A DNA stretch of 64,000 nucleotides from Bradysia coprophila (Eukaryota > Arthropoda > Insecta > Diptera > Sciaridae). The stretch is from contig NC_050738.1 of NCBI RefSeq assembly GCF_014529535.1, positions 5,374,140-5,438,139 on the forward strand. Reading direction: 5' to 3'. How positions within the stretch are numbered: position 1 is the stretch's first letter; every line of letters starts with the position of its first letter. The notes beneath the pieces were generated by a model, which was not told the DNA's origin, made no database searches, and was given only the letters and a program-made list of their open reading frames with translations. Of this stretch, positions 24,626 through 35,916 are shown one piece after another. The translations under genes and the position numbers were made by a program.

Positions 24626-24661
24626 TCAGCATCAGAATGTTCAAAATAATATCGTATACAA

Positions 24662-24791
24662 CGAACGCACTTTAATCTAAAAAGGATCATAGTCGACAGC
24701 TGTATGAAATTGTTTTTTTTACAGTGTTTTACAGTTGTGTGACACACTGTCAAGTTTCAGTACCCTATTTAGGCGTGCTTGTAGTGCGTTG
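24662..24791. mobile_element. MITE, CAACGCACTTCAA family
   Basis: AACGCACTTTAATC at the left faces GTAGTGCGTT at the right. ATACAAC flanks both sides, which fits a 7-8 bp target duplication. The interior GTCAAGTTTCAGTACCCTAT also occurs in copies at 27640 and 59455. Confidence 0.7.
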
Positions 24792-24849
24792 ATACAACAC
24801 ATGACATCGACATCCCTTGAGTTTCTTCATTGCATAAAACACGTTACAT

Positions 24850-25533
24850 GCATGCATTTTATTTCACACGATGTCCTGTCAACCAATGACATAATAGTGG
24901 GATAGACAGGAATTACGTAGACGAAATCGTGAAGCAAAAGTAAACTTTGTGTAATATACATTTGAGACACACACACTTACACATTCCACTTAATTTTGAC
25001 AAGTTGGTGAAACTGTTTCAGACTTTTCGAAATTAAGTTGAACCACTTTAAACAAAAATTCTTTTATTATCTGCTACTATCAATTACGCAGAAACTGGTC
25101 ACTACCTCATTACACAATTTTAAATTTTTAAAAAGAAATGTCCCGAAATCTTAATACTGACGATGCTTACACTTTTATTGTGCGTGACTACTGATTGAAT
25201 TCTCCGATCGTCAATTTTTAGCCGGAAAAGGAATTTCAATGAAAACCTTTAAAGTAAAAGATTTCCTTCCAAAACTACAATGTCTTCTTGAAAACCTTCT
25301 TCTATTCTGGAAGGAATAGGTCATTGCCGATGTTTCATGGAAGATCTTTTTTTAGTGGACTTTGAGGCCCTCTATCAAAAAATTACCCAATTCATCAACT
25401 TAAAAGGTCTTTTCCCTAGTCATTTCCAATCCGATGAAATCCTAGATGAAATCACTTTTGTAACTCTCTAAGGTCGTTATCCAAAATAATGTCTAATCAT
25501 GAAGTTCCTTCTCCTTTTTTGTTCTAGACACTA
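24850..25533. other. Spacer, no supported gene
   Basis: AT-rich with no recognisable coding or RNA feature. Confidence 0.35.
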
Positions 25534-25541
25534 GACCTTTC

Positions 25542-25728
25542 CAAGGCTGTATACTTTGGGGATGTCACGCAGATCGCCATTTTATTAGATACGCGGGAAC
25601 ACACCTTTTCCATACAAACAAATTCACCAAAATTGAATTTGTATGGCGTGGTGAGTTTTTTTGTATGAAACGTGGTGTGTAACCCGCGTATCTGCATCTG
25701 CGTGACCTCCCCAAAGTATGCAGCCTTG
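25542..25728. mobile_element. 187-bp hAT-type MITE with perfect 8-bp target duplication
   Basis: Ends CAAGGCTG and CAGCCTTG, flanked by GACCTTTC on both sides (25534-25541 and 25729-25736). The inverted repeats extend about 45 bases with minor differences (CTTTGGGGA..GTCACGCAGAT). Confidence 0.85.
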
Positions 25729-25736
25729 GACCTTTC

Positions 25737-26818
25737 TCTTGTTTTTGCCCATTTTTATTTGGCTAATAGTCAGATTTTTAACAAGTTTGAAGTCATCGAA
25801 GGCCAGTTCCTGAAAGGAAGTGACATCATCATGATCCACAATCTTCCCTATTCTAGAACTATTCAACTATTGAACTACAGAAGGACCAAAAAAACCATTT
25901 ACAACGGCAGAAACAAAGGTTATGTTCTTAGCTAATGATGACTTAGTGAAACTAATGAAGTAGAAGATTGGTATGGTTGAAATTATTTTGGTCAACAGAA
26001 GTAAAAGATACGGCTTGTGATATCCGTGCCACCTGTGAAAAGGAATAAAATTTCATCTGAATTGAACAGAATGATTTTAGAAAAATTATTTCTTTAACTA
26101 TGGAAGAAAAAGGTAAATTTACTTTCTAATGTTTCCGATGATGATTTCTTTTGGTCAATAGCAATTTTGTCCTTTCCCATTTACTCGCTAGAGCGTGGCG
26201 AAAATATAAAATTAACCATTTGCGTGCATGAACCCTTGCGATCCCTTGAATTTCATTAAATTTTCTAAACGTCACCAAAATTACTGAAATTCTGAACCTC
26301 TGAAGAAAGAGAAGTTCGGGGGAAGATATTACCTTCCCAAAATAGTCTGATCAAAACTGGTAATGACGCTATCACTTACCTAAAACATTTTGAAGAATCC
26401 AAGGATATCATAAGATGATCAGTTCATGCTTGACAAAGAAACCGATGAAGAGTAAAAAGACTTTTCTCATATTTCACATTTTTTTTAATATAAAAAAATC
26501 TACATTCCCAAAATAATCGAATGTGTAGGTAAGGACTCCAGTCAAAACTTTGAATTTTTTTCTTAAAACTATAGTTTCACATAAATATTTCGTTGTCGAC
26601 AAGTCTTCATTGTCATAATAATTCGATTAAGGATGCTTCTTAAAGGAAAACTTGAACGACAACGAACTCAGCTATGTAACAACAATAATTCGTTGTACAT
26701 ACAGTCTGATGTGTATCGTTTGCCGATAGCACTACCTCAAATATTCATTTCTGAATTTGCAAAATATATACTAGCAATATGACACATTGTATGAATGGCG
26801 CCGCCATCCTCCTCACAT
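25737..26818. other. Spacer between astacins A and B
   Basis: No gene supported. About 26470-26620 resembles about 21740-21890 (the 3' flank of astacin A), so the gene duplication carried downstream DNA with it. Confidence 0.4.
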
Positions 26819-28582
26819 CTACAGGCCCCATTCTTCTTTAATTAGACTAGACATTCGGTAGTTGTGCATGTCCTTATAACTTATCATCCTCGGATGACGA
26901 CTATCAGTTCCGTCACATTCATAAAATCGATTCAACAGAATCTTATCGTTCTTCGACAGGCCCTGTTCTCGATATACCGGCACTTTTTTACCGTTAATTT
27001 TCGAAGTTATGACCGCCTTATCGTTAACACTGTCCGAATATGCTTCATACAACATGACCGAATCAAAGTCGAAGGGAGTTACATATTTCAACCATGGATT
27101 GAACTTGATGTGTTTCGCGTAGTCAGCTAAAATGTCGGCATCGCTTAAGTTTGTATTTTCTAAATGAATTGCGATGTATGTGTCTCGGTCGGAACGCTGA
27201 TGATGATGATCAAATCCAATTGTATGAAGGAGTTCATGGAGTATTGTATCATGGATGTCGACATCCTGTTGGAATTAATTTTTCAGAGTGTGAACATCTG
27301 ACTTAAACACGGTTAAAGATACTTTGATGTGAAACATTGTCTCCAACTGTTAGATTCATTTGCATTGATGTGATAATGTACGAAACTACCTTAACCATAG
27401 CACTGCTCCTAGCATTAACATAGAAAATATTCGAAGGTTGATGCAATGAAAATAGGTTCTACGATAGAGACAGATTTTCTTGGTGTCAACTAATCTAGTT
27501 GTCACGTACACGAATTTTGACGTCTGAAATACGAGTGTTAATGCTAGTAGCAGTGCTATGTGTTAAAAAATAATTTCTGCAACATCTAGTAGTAAAACCC
27601 AAGGCTGGCAGTTTTGCTCATAAAAAATATGAGCGACACCAACGCACCTCAAGCAAAAGTGCTTCGATTGACACCTGCCAAATAGAGTTCTATTTTGTAT
27701 GCAATTTTGTCCCCACTCTTTTTACAGTGTCAAATTTTGTATGGAGCACTGTCAAGTTTCAGTACCCTATTTAAAGTACCACTTTTGCTTGAAGTGCGTT
27801 GGCGGCACTCATTAAGGCCTTGGTAAAATCACATCGTCTTTATCAACTTTTTGTTGTAGAACCGGTTCTGCAATGTTCTTCAAAGATTTGTGATTTTGTA
27901 AAATGATAGCTCTGACAAAGCGGCTCATTTTCTTTCACAACGGTTGAGACACTATCAAATTGATAAAAAAATCAACGGAAAAGTGCCGATATGAGAGTAC
28001 AACTTACATAAAGCATGTCAACGCCAAGCCATAGAAACTGTTTTTCCAGATGGAGACAACCAAGATCCGACGAAGAAGACGATCTACGGAGAGTATCGCG
28101 TCCATCCATCATAATTTCACATAATCGCGTTATTTCATCAAAACAATTACCTGTCTGTGTAATCTTTCATTATCATCACATAATCGGAAAAGTTATGGCT
28201 TGGATCATGACGTACGAAGCGTATACAACTGGACACTTCAATCTCTGTCATCGCTAAAAATATTTTGCGCTTCTCATCGTCTGCAATTGTTAAAAGGTGT
28301 GTCGAATTGAGCTTTGTGTTTTATCTTACAAAAAGGCTTCAACCACTAACCGTTAAAATTTTCGTCAATTTGATAACCGATTCGACCATTTTTCCATTTA
28401 TTGTCTTCAACAACAAAAGCATGATGGAGATTGAATCTGTCCCTTGGACTCAATTTGCTTATGCTACTCTCGTTATAATAAGCCAGACTGTCTAATAGCT
28501 TAGTATTCACCGTAGACACAATGCAAACATTAATCAAATTAATGAGAAAACAAACAAAAATTAGATTGAATTTGGAATTCAT
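26819..28582 (-). CDS. Astacin-family metalloprotease B
   Basis: Four exons on the minus strand: 28351-28582, 28151-28280, 28008-28083 and 26819-27265. Phases match, giving 294 aa. Exons 1-3 have exactly the same lengths as in astacin A (232, 130 and 76). A signal peptide starts at MNSKFNLIFVCF. The zinc motif is H156-ELLH-TIGFD-H166, then HHQRSDRD, and the Met-turn is SVMLY. It looks like a complete small secreted astacin without the repeat tail. The N-terminal exon is very close to that of astacin A, so these two are the youngest pair or have exchanged sequence. Confidence 0.92.
27397..27559. mobile_element. MITE, AGCACTGCTCCTAGCAT family, copy 1
   Basis: ATAGCACTGCTCCTAGCAT at the left faces ATGCTAGTAGCAGTGCTAT at the right. 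It lies in intron 3 of astacin B. Related ends occur at 34879-35156, 32765 and 23370. Confidence 0.65.
27640..27801. mobile_element. MITE, CAACGCACTTCAA family, fullest copy
   Basis: CAACGCACCTCAAGCAAAAG at the left faces CTTTTGCTTGAAGTGCGTTG at the right, 162 bp in all. The flanks GCGACAC and GCGGCAC may be a target duplication with one change. It lies in intron 3 of astacin B. Confidence 0.75.
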
Positions 28583-28587
28583 GTTTC

Positions 28588-28660
28588 CGATTAATATTGT
28601 GCGCTCTGCGCTCTTCTAAACACTCAGAGAAGGTGGACGGTCACAATTAAACTGATTGCA
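28588..28660 (-). promoter_or_regulatory. Conserved 5' flank of astacin B
   Basis: Shares AATATTGTGCGCTCTGCGC and AAACACTCAG..GTGGACGGTCA with the astacin A flank. Confidence 0.5.
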
Positions 28661-29445
28661 AGTAGTAGGTACGGCTGGAGATTATTTCAAAATGTACAAT
28701 AGTTATTTGGGTCACGAGTGGTGAAAATGAACCTTGGGCGAACTTGAGATGGATTTTTTACTTTCGCACCATTTGGTCCAAATGACTTTTTGTTTGTACA
28801 CCGAAAAATGTATTTCGCAAGAAAAAGAAAAAATAGCAGAATTATCGATGACACAGGAAATAAATATATTGGAAATAAATAATGAGAGAATCGTTCCAGC
28901 AACGTATTTCAAGCATGAATATGAATACTCTAAATCCGAACCGCGGTAAACCTTCCCAGAGCTCAAGGCCATTTTATCTGAGCGCCTTCTTGGAGTACAT
29001 GGCAAAAATATAAATTTATTTAGAAATCGGTTAACTTATCTTACTCACGACTTTCTAGAGCCACTGTTTTTCCAGCGCCTTGGTTGGGCGCTTCTCCTCC
29101 TAAAACTCCTTAAAATCCTTTCAAAGGTGATCCTAAACCTTATTAAAAGAAGCTGGAGGCTTAAAAAATAATTGATGTGAACCGACGCATTATAAACAGG
29201 CTCCAGAACATAATTTTTAAACGGTCAAAAAGCCCCTTATTTTGGTCTTTGCCTTTGTTCTAGTGCCTGTTTATAGTTACATTGTATGAACATAACTCAG
29301 AGATTCTTCTTAACTTCTGAAACCAAACAATGATCTCCTAAAATCCTCCTTATCGGTATTGGGCATCAATAGGGAATGCCTAAAATACAGTGTTAAAAGA
29401 GAGTCGAAATGTTGACATATCACCCATCGAGCTCAGTTAAATTAA
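28661..29445. other. Spacer, no supported gene
   Basis: Overlapping short frames on both strands with no domain signal. Confidence 0.35.
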
Positions 29446-29454
29446 AGTAGTGAC

Positions 29455-29665
29455 TATTCGCAGGCGCCTGCCAATAGCCAAATTATTACTAAATATGCTA
29501 TTGGCTTGGCAGGCACCTGTCAATAGCATCTCCCTTATATAAAATGCTATTGGCAGGCGAACTTGCCTGCGAATAGTGTTTTCCATTTTACAGAGGGATT
29601 GGCGCCTGCCAATAGCATTTTTCCTTTTACAAAGACTATATGCAGGTGAAATGGCCTGCCAATAG
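29455..29665. repeat. Array of short palindromes, GGCGCCTGCCAATAG type
   Basis: About five 20-25 base palindromic units centred on GGCGCC or variants, with arms reading CTATTGGCAG or CTATTCGCAG, spaced by 20-30 AT-rich bases. Same family as 56225-56450 and 58250-58442. Confidence 0.8.
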
Positions 29666-30526
29666 CAACTACGACATCACGTAAAAATTTACGTCAGAAA
29701 TCTTCATTTTATTAAGTATTTCAAAGTATTTCACAGTTTAAACTGTCCTCAAATTCAGCAACAGCTTGAGCTAGCTCTAGAATATATAATTTTAGTTTAC
29801 AGGTCAGCCAATTGTTGTAGGTCAGATTTGTCAGATTTCAAATATACCACTTTGAAACTACCTCTCTTGTCTCTCATTCTATTGAATTTGGGAGTCTTTT
29901 CCAAAAAGTAGGCTAGTCATTGCGCTTCGAATCATTTAATAAAAAGATTAGTGATTCGTAAACTTCAACCGTCAACTCAAGCCTGGATTTACTTTTCACA
30001 GACAGACTGCTATCTCACTCAGCTGTCGACAAAAGCGGAAAAATAGGTCATGTACCTATAAGGCTAATGTTATATCCTTTATTACGACAATTATATCGTC
30101 GATATGCTAGTCATTTGTGAATGAAATTGCTTTCGGAGTGCAGCAGAGACCCTTTTCGATTAATTAATTTTCTTCCTCAAATTATGATGTCAGCACAGAA
30201 CGATTTTTCCAAAAAGTAGGAGAAATTATGTGGAAATTATTCAGGCTAACAAATTGCACAAAAATTAGCTTCCAATGATATGACGACAGTGGAAATTACG
30301 AAGTGCAGAGCGAAATATAGAGTTGATAGAGATGAAATAGAGGAAACATTAAAACAATTTACATCGCGTCACATATTGCTTTTATTGTAAAAATACCAAA
30401 AATTCGCAAATTAAAGAATTTGCAGCACACAAAATTTAAAACTTAACTTAACACTCAGAACTTAAAATCTAGATTTTATAAATAGTAAATATTACTAAGG
30501 CTCACGATTCGATTACAATGACGTCA
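29666..30526. other. Spacer, no supported gene
   Basis: AT-rich sequence downstream of astacin C. Nothing recognised. Confidence 0.35.
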
Positions 30527-32417
30527 CTACTTGTGGCGCCACAACTTTCCGTATAACGGCGGTATGTATGGCCGATATTCTGACAATCTGGAAGTACCAG
30601 GGTTTGCGTGTTGATATTTGATTGGTTGTTCCTCTTTATTTTTGGCCAAAATAGTATCATTCTCATCGACCAAATTCTCTTCTATCCGCCTGTCAACATG
30701 CAGTCTGTCCACTACACTGCTAGTCAAATTTATATTCTGCCCATCTTGCAGTCGTCCGTCAGTTTGACTTTCTTCGTCGATGTAATCCTCTTCATTGTCG
30801 CGAAATTCATCTTCATCTTCATTCTCATCTTTATCCGCTTCGTCGGTGACGTTGGTGACCAGATTGTTGGCATCGTCCGACTTCTCCACTATTTGAGTTA
30901 GTTCAACATCTTGTGGTACGTTCAGCTCGATATAATCTTTAGCTCGTTGTATTTCGTGAAAATTGACGATCTTTGGATATAGGATACCCAGGGCGGTTTC
31001 ATAAAAAATTTTACTTTTTCTTTTGTCGACAGTATTACAGTCGTAGAATCGATTCAACAAAATTACGTCATATGGTGACAAACCACGATCGCGGTCTGAT
31101 GACGGTATTCTTGACCCTTCAATTTTAGAAGTTATGACTGACTTATTGTTGGCACTGAAACCATCCTCATTGTACAGCATGACAGAATTGAAGTCGAATG
31201 GTGTCAAATACGTCATCCGCGAATCGAAACTAACTTTTGGTGCAAAATTCATCAAAATGTCCAATTCACTCAAATCTGTGTTTTCGTAGTGAATTTCGAT
31301 GTAATTGTCTCGGTCGGAACGCTGATGATGATGGCCAAATCCAATTGTGTGAAATAATTCGTGAAGAATCGTTTGGTGGTCCTGTCGGAATTAACCTTTA
31401 GTTATAAAGTAGAAATGGTAAAATGTGTCAAGGCACACTGACAAAAAAGTTTCGAAAAACTCAGCTGTTACAGGTAACTTTGTCTCCAGGTAATCTACAA
31501 TAGCTGCCACAGCTGTAGAGCCCCATACAAAAAACACAGCTGCGGCAGATAATGTAGATTACCTGGAGACAAAGTTACCTGCGACAGGTGAGTTTAGTTT
31601 GAGTAGTCTATTTAGATGCTTGAAGTGCGTTGCTCAAGATTTTGAAATTTGGTTATCGTTTCACGATACTTCAAAACGTTTTTCAACCGTTCTCTCATAA
31701 AACCGTTAGAGAAGAGAATATCCTTTCGACATTTTAGTTGTTCTGAACGTTGAACGTTTTGTGATATTGTAAAACATAGTCACTTTTGGCTTGGAAAAAA
31801 CTAATCAACATGCTGACATACTCTCCGTTGAAAGACTTACATTAATCATGTCAATGCTAAGCGACAAAGCCTGTTCTCCCTTGTGTACGCAACCAAGTTC
31901 AGCTGAAGATGTAAATCTGCATGGGGGTGTATCGTTTTTCTTTTGTCATAATTGGGACACAGTCATGTAATGAAACACAAGTTTACCTATTAACATAATC
32001 TTTCGTTATCATCACATAATCCGGACCGTAGCTTGGATGATGAGCAGCAAACCGTACACAACTGAATAGTTCAATGTTATACATCGCTTCCAATATTTTA
32101 TCGATTTCATCATCTGAAGTTTCGAAAAGAGAATTTGAATTTCCATTTATTTTCTGTTGGAGTGTTGGTGTGGTTTTACCGTTAAATTTTTTGTCAATTT
32201 TAAAATTGATTTGACCATCTTTCCATTTCGATCGTTCAATGACAAAGGAATGGTGAAGATTGAATATATCCTTATAGCTCAAGCCATATCTTTGTATTGC
32301 ACTATCTGTATAATAGACAATGCTGTCTAAGAGATTAGCATTCACAGTGGACACATTGAAAATGTTAATTAAATTAATGACAACGCAAACAGAAATTAAG
32401 TTAAATTTGGAATTCAT
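30527..32417 (-). CDS. Astacin-family metalloprotease C with acidic tail
   Basis: Four exons on the minus strand: 32180-32417, 31987-32113, 31841-31916 and 30527-31381. Phases match, giving 431 aa. A signal peptide is present. The zinc site is H154-E155-LF-H158-TIGFG-H164, then HHQRSDRD, and the Met-turn is SVMLY. The last ~160 residues form a low-complexity tail with a strongly acidic run (residues like DENEDEDEF and DNEEDYIDEE). Intron 1 is only 66 bases, a multiple of three, and has no in-frame stop, so an unspliced transcript would still be open. Likely a secreted zinc protease. Confidence 0.9.
31459..31593. mobile_element. 135-bp foldback MITE in astacin C intron 3
   Basis: ACTCAGCTGTTACAGGTAAC at the left faces GTTACCTGCGACAGGTGAGT at the right. 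Pairing continues through TTTGTCTCCAGGTAATCTAC on the inside. Confidence 0.75.
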
Positions 32418-32424
32418 TTTTCCG

Positions 32425-32495
32425 CTTTATATTATGCGATCTACGCTATCCCAAACACTCGAATAAAGTGGATAGGTCACCTTCAAAATAATTGC
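32425..32495 (-). promoter_or_regulatory. Diverged 5' flank of astacin C
   Basis: CAAACACTCGAATAAAGTGGA matches the A and B flanks with changes. Confidence 0.4.
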
Positions 32496-33344
32496 GAGAG
32501 TGACGGTGAAAATTGGAGACTTTTCGTGACAAAAAAGTCTACAAACAAAAAATGCCTAGAGCCAATGCAGCTATGCGTTTTAGATTAGGATACAAATATA
32601 CGAAAACGTAGTAGACAATTGAATCGTCGTTGGGCCGAAATTGAAAGAATAGTTTGGGACAAAATTCGTAATTTGGCCCCTCGGCATGGAAATTCGTATT
32701 TCTGTTCATTCAGGCTACAACTCGCGAAATTACCTAAAAGCTACCGTCCACTACAGATATATAATAGCACAGCACTGCTCCTAGCATCTCAAGTGTCAAA
32801 TTTAGAGGCTTTAGTAATAAGAGCTAGCGCTTCATAACAAATCCGAAATTGTTTCAACATTTGATTTTGATTTCGTTCAATAAATAACGAATCACGTTCC
32901 CGTAATAAAATTGACACAGCTAGAAACGAAAAGTGACATCAACGCACAACTGGGAATGAAAAGTGACTGGAAACGTGATTCGCATCGTGAGAGAATCCTG
33001 AAATGACATAATGAAAAGTTGAGATTTCGAAATCGAAGTGCAACAATTACAGCGGCAATCCCATTGGTTCGTCATTTTTTCATATATTTTTGTGTGTGTG
33101 ATACACTCACACTCGACATGAACTAGACACAAGCCACATTCAGTCCGTAATGGATGCCTATCGACAATAGTTGTAATCAAAGTTACAAATAAACCGTAAT
33201 TTATGCCTATGAGAGGTAGTTGCATCAAGTAACTCGTAATATTGAATTAAATCTTAGAAAAACGCGGACCGAGAACACATAGAATAAGGATGTTCCCCAA
33301 ATTGTGAGGAGATATCTGTAAGTTTAAATGATTTTAATTTACAT

Positions 33345-34080
33345 TTGAGACACACATTTGTCATTCTCTCGCAATTTTCTCATTCTATTCAAATAATGCC
33401 GGCAATTGTGTTAAGGAAAATGGAGCCATCACATTGCAATTTCTGCATTTTCATTACTTTTTCAAACGAAATCAACATTTCCATGAAATTGATGGCCTCA
33501 AAGTGTTCAACTCTTCCGATTTTCTTTTTTCCAGTTGACACCGACAATATGCAATCGGATAATAAATATTCAATGCATCAACACCGTTCAGTTCATCCGT
33601 CAATTTCGAATGACTTACCGTCAACGTCCTCATCAAATGAGCAACAGGATGACCAACCACTGGATCCTCTAGATGAAGCAACCGCTATTCGACATTTATC
33701 GACCATTGACAAATTTATACGAAAGGTTAAGGGACAATCGATGCTGGATCGTTTGCCGGCTAACGGTCCCTTGAACGAACGTGCAGCTCAAACAAATTTA
33801 ACCAGACCCGATCCATTGTACCAGACATACGAAGAATTTCTCATTAAAAATTTTGACGCGATAAAACATCTGAAATCGAGTAGCTCCATCGACTATCAGC
33901 AGATCGCCCAGCTTCGATAGCTCGAAATCGTCTGGTAGCCATGAAGAAGGCCGAACTGCTATATTAGAACGCTATTTCGATGAGATGAAGCGTGACATTC
34001 CCGCTAAATGGGAAATCACAAATGATGAATTGTCTGGATTGAGATATAGGTCAAGTAGTGGAATAAAAAGATAGAGTGCA
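33345..34080 (+). pseudogene. Fourth member of the NFYV/bZIP gene family, diverged or broken
   Basis: A frame from about 33537 to 33920 encodes a polar, Ser-rich protein (MQSDNKYSMHQH.., DEATAIRHLSTIDKFIRKVKG, RPDPLYQTYEEFLIKNFDAIKH). It follows a TTTTTTCCAG acceptor at 33533. The frame stops at 33918-33920, but a second frame opens just before and continues to about 34074 (SHEEGRTAILERYFDEMKRDIPAKWE), so a single frame slip near 33890-33910 is likely. No domain is recognised. Its 3' flank at 34200-34320 matches the 3' UTR of the gene at 51975, and the sequence at about 33210-33245 matches that gene's promoter. I could not find its leader exon. Confidence 0.5.
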
Positions 34081-34199
34081 AGCTGAGAGCTGTAAAAAAT
34101 ACGAAGCTAATGGTACGGATGCCATTCAGTGTCGGTGTATTTACTCAATGTTCAAAATATTTTCAATTGCCTGTAAGAGGCTGTACAGAAAATTTGTAG

Positions 34200-34320
34200 A
34201 ATTAATTTCAAACCGAAGCTTTGGTTAGATTTGTAATTTTATTTGTTTTTATGGATCATTGAATACACCAATTAAACAACCAGAAATTGAAGCCAACTTA
34301 TTTCTCGATCGAATATAATA
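34200..34320 (+). other. 3' UTR shared with the NFYV gene family
   Basis: GAATTAATTTCAAACCGAAG, TTTGGTTAGATTTGTAATTT and an ACAACCAGAAATTG block match 52828-52950 closely, and less closely 63845-63960. Confidence 0.6.
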
Positions 34321-34527
34321 TATGGTCTTCAAGTCATTAGATGCAGCTGATGCACAGCACATTGGTCAATTAAGGAGAATTGTCTCTAATTTTGTGCAGA
34401 AATGAAAACCCTGAGTTAGGACGGTATTATTGATAGTCCATCATCTGTCTTACGGTCTTACCTACACTTAAAATGTAGTGAACGTGAATTTATCATTCAA
34501 CCACGAATAGATGATTTGTGTAACATC

Positions 34528-34675
34528 AACACACTTCAAGCATAAGTGGTACTCTAAATAGAGTACTGAAAGTGTCAAGCACTGAAGCTTTCACATCGCT
34601 CAAACAGATAGTGCTATGGTCATACCAAATATAGTACTCTATTTGTTACCTGCCAATTAGGACTTGAAGAGCGTT
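34528..34675. mobile_element. MITE, CAACGCACTTCAA family
   Basis: CAACACACTTCAAGCATAAG at the left faces GGACTTGAAGAGCGTTG at the right, with AGAGTACTGAAAGTGTCAAG inside (the family interior in the other orientation). Confidence 0.7.
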
Positions 34676-34878
34676 GGTTTGCATGCATTTGGAGGTTTTA
34701 TCTTCCAGATTGATATTAAATTGAAGCTTGGTCTCGTAACGTAACGAGTTACAATCAATGAAATAATAAAAGCAGGTATGGTCTACTGTCGGCCCAGAGA
34801 TAAGATAGCCCACTTTCATAAGTTATTTTGACATAAACTGTGAATGCGTTGAAAACGAAACGACTGATCGGCCATACC

Positions 34879-35156
34879 CTAGCACTGCTTCTAGCATGAA
34901 CATGGAAAATATTCAGAGGCGTTTCATTTGTAAAGGTAGATGAATTGTTTTGGTTGTATGAGTATTTGCAATACAAATAATCCTTAACTGTGAGGGTGAC
35001 TCTTATCACTACAGCCCACAATGGGTCCACAAGAGGCCTACGTGCATATCTGTTTAAGCAATTGAACAGATGCCCTGTTTAATAAATAAAAAATATCACT
35101 ACAGCCTCCAAATTTGACGCTTGTCATTTCAGTGTTCATGCTAGGAGCAGTGCTGT
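34879..35156. mobile_element. MITE, AGCACTGCTCCTAGCAT family, copy 2
   Basis: CTAGCACTGCTTCTAGCATG at the left faces CATGCTAGGAGCAGTGCTGT at the right. The flanks GGCCATACC (34870-34878) and GGTCATACC (35157-35165) look like a 9-bp target duplication with one change. Confidence 0.75.
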
Positions 35157-35169
35157 GGTCATACCTGAT

Positions 35170-35916
35170 TTATACTTTCAGTGGATAGTTATTTGGAAAG
35201 AGGAAAGAGGAAAGAAACTTGGAAATTTTAACATGGAAAAGTATGCAGCCAGAGCGAAACAAGGAATCGAGTTATTTGTTAACGAGGAAATTTTAACAGA
35301 GGGTAAAGAATGCAGCTAGAGCGCAACAAGAAATTTTCTATTTTTTCCTTTGGTACATAAAGTACTTTGCATGATAAAGACGTCAAAGTAAGTGTTGTAA
35401 ACTTTATAAGTAAACTGTTCGTGGCAACAGGAAATGCTCTTTCTAGCACTAACCGTGACTTAAGTCAAATAAAGACGCTACTTTTGGCAATGTAATTTAA
35501 TTTCTGTTAAACTTTCAAATAACGATCCACAGAAAATCCTCAGAATTGATCATTTTAGTTTGATTTGATTTTACTCTTATTCTTGGCTACTTACTTAAAT
35601 TGACTCTAATCTAGAAGCTAGAAAATTGACAGTTAAGGAATATTAAAACACGTCCACTGATTCACTGTTCTCTTTAATGGAAAAAATAATTGGAAAAATT
35701 ACAAATTAAAATAATTTACAAAATTCAACTATTCTAATCGAATCGTTAAAATTTTTCTAACGGTTTCAGATCAAAAATATTTATGGTCGTGATTCGATTA
35801 CGATTACATGTGTGTGACGTCAAAGATATCAGTAATTGCTGCAATGGTGAATGTTTCATGTTAGAATTTCTATAGTTCTGATGTGTTTTCTGTGTACAAT
35901 CCTTTTACCATCCATT
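35170..35916. other. Spacer, no supported gene
   Basis: AT-rich 3' flank of astacin D with no gene signal. Confidence 0.35.

Noticed and set aside
28687-29005. Frames on both strands upstream of astacin B
   Set aside because: No motif, no splice partner, low-complexity composition.
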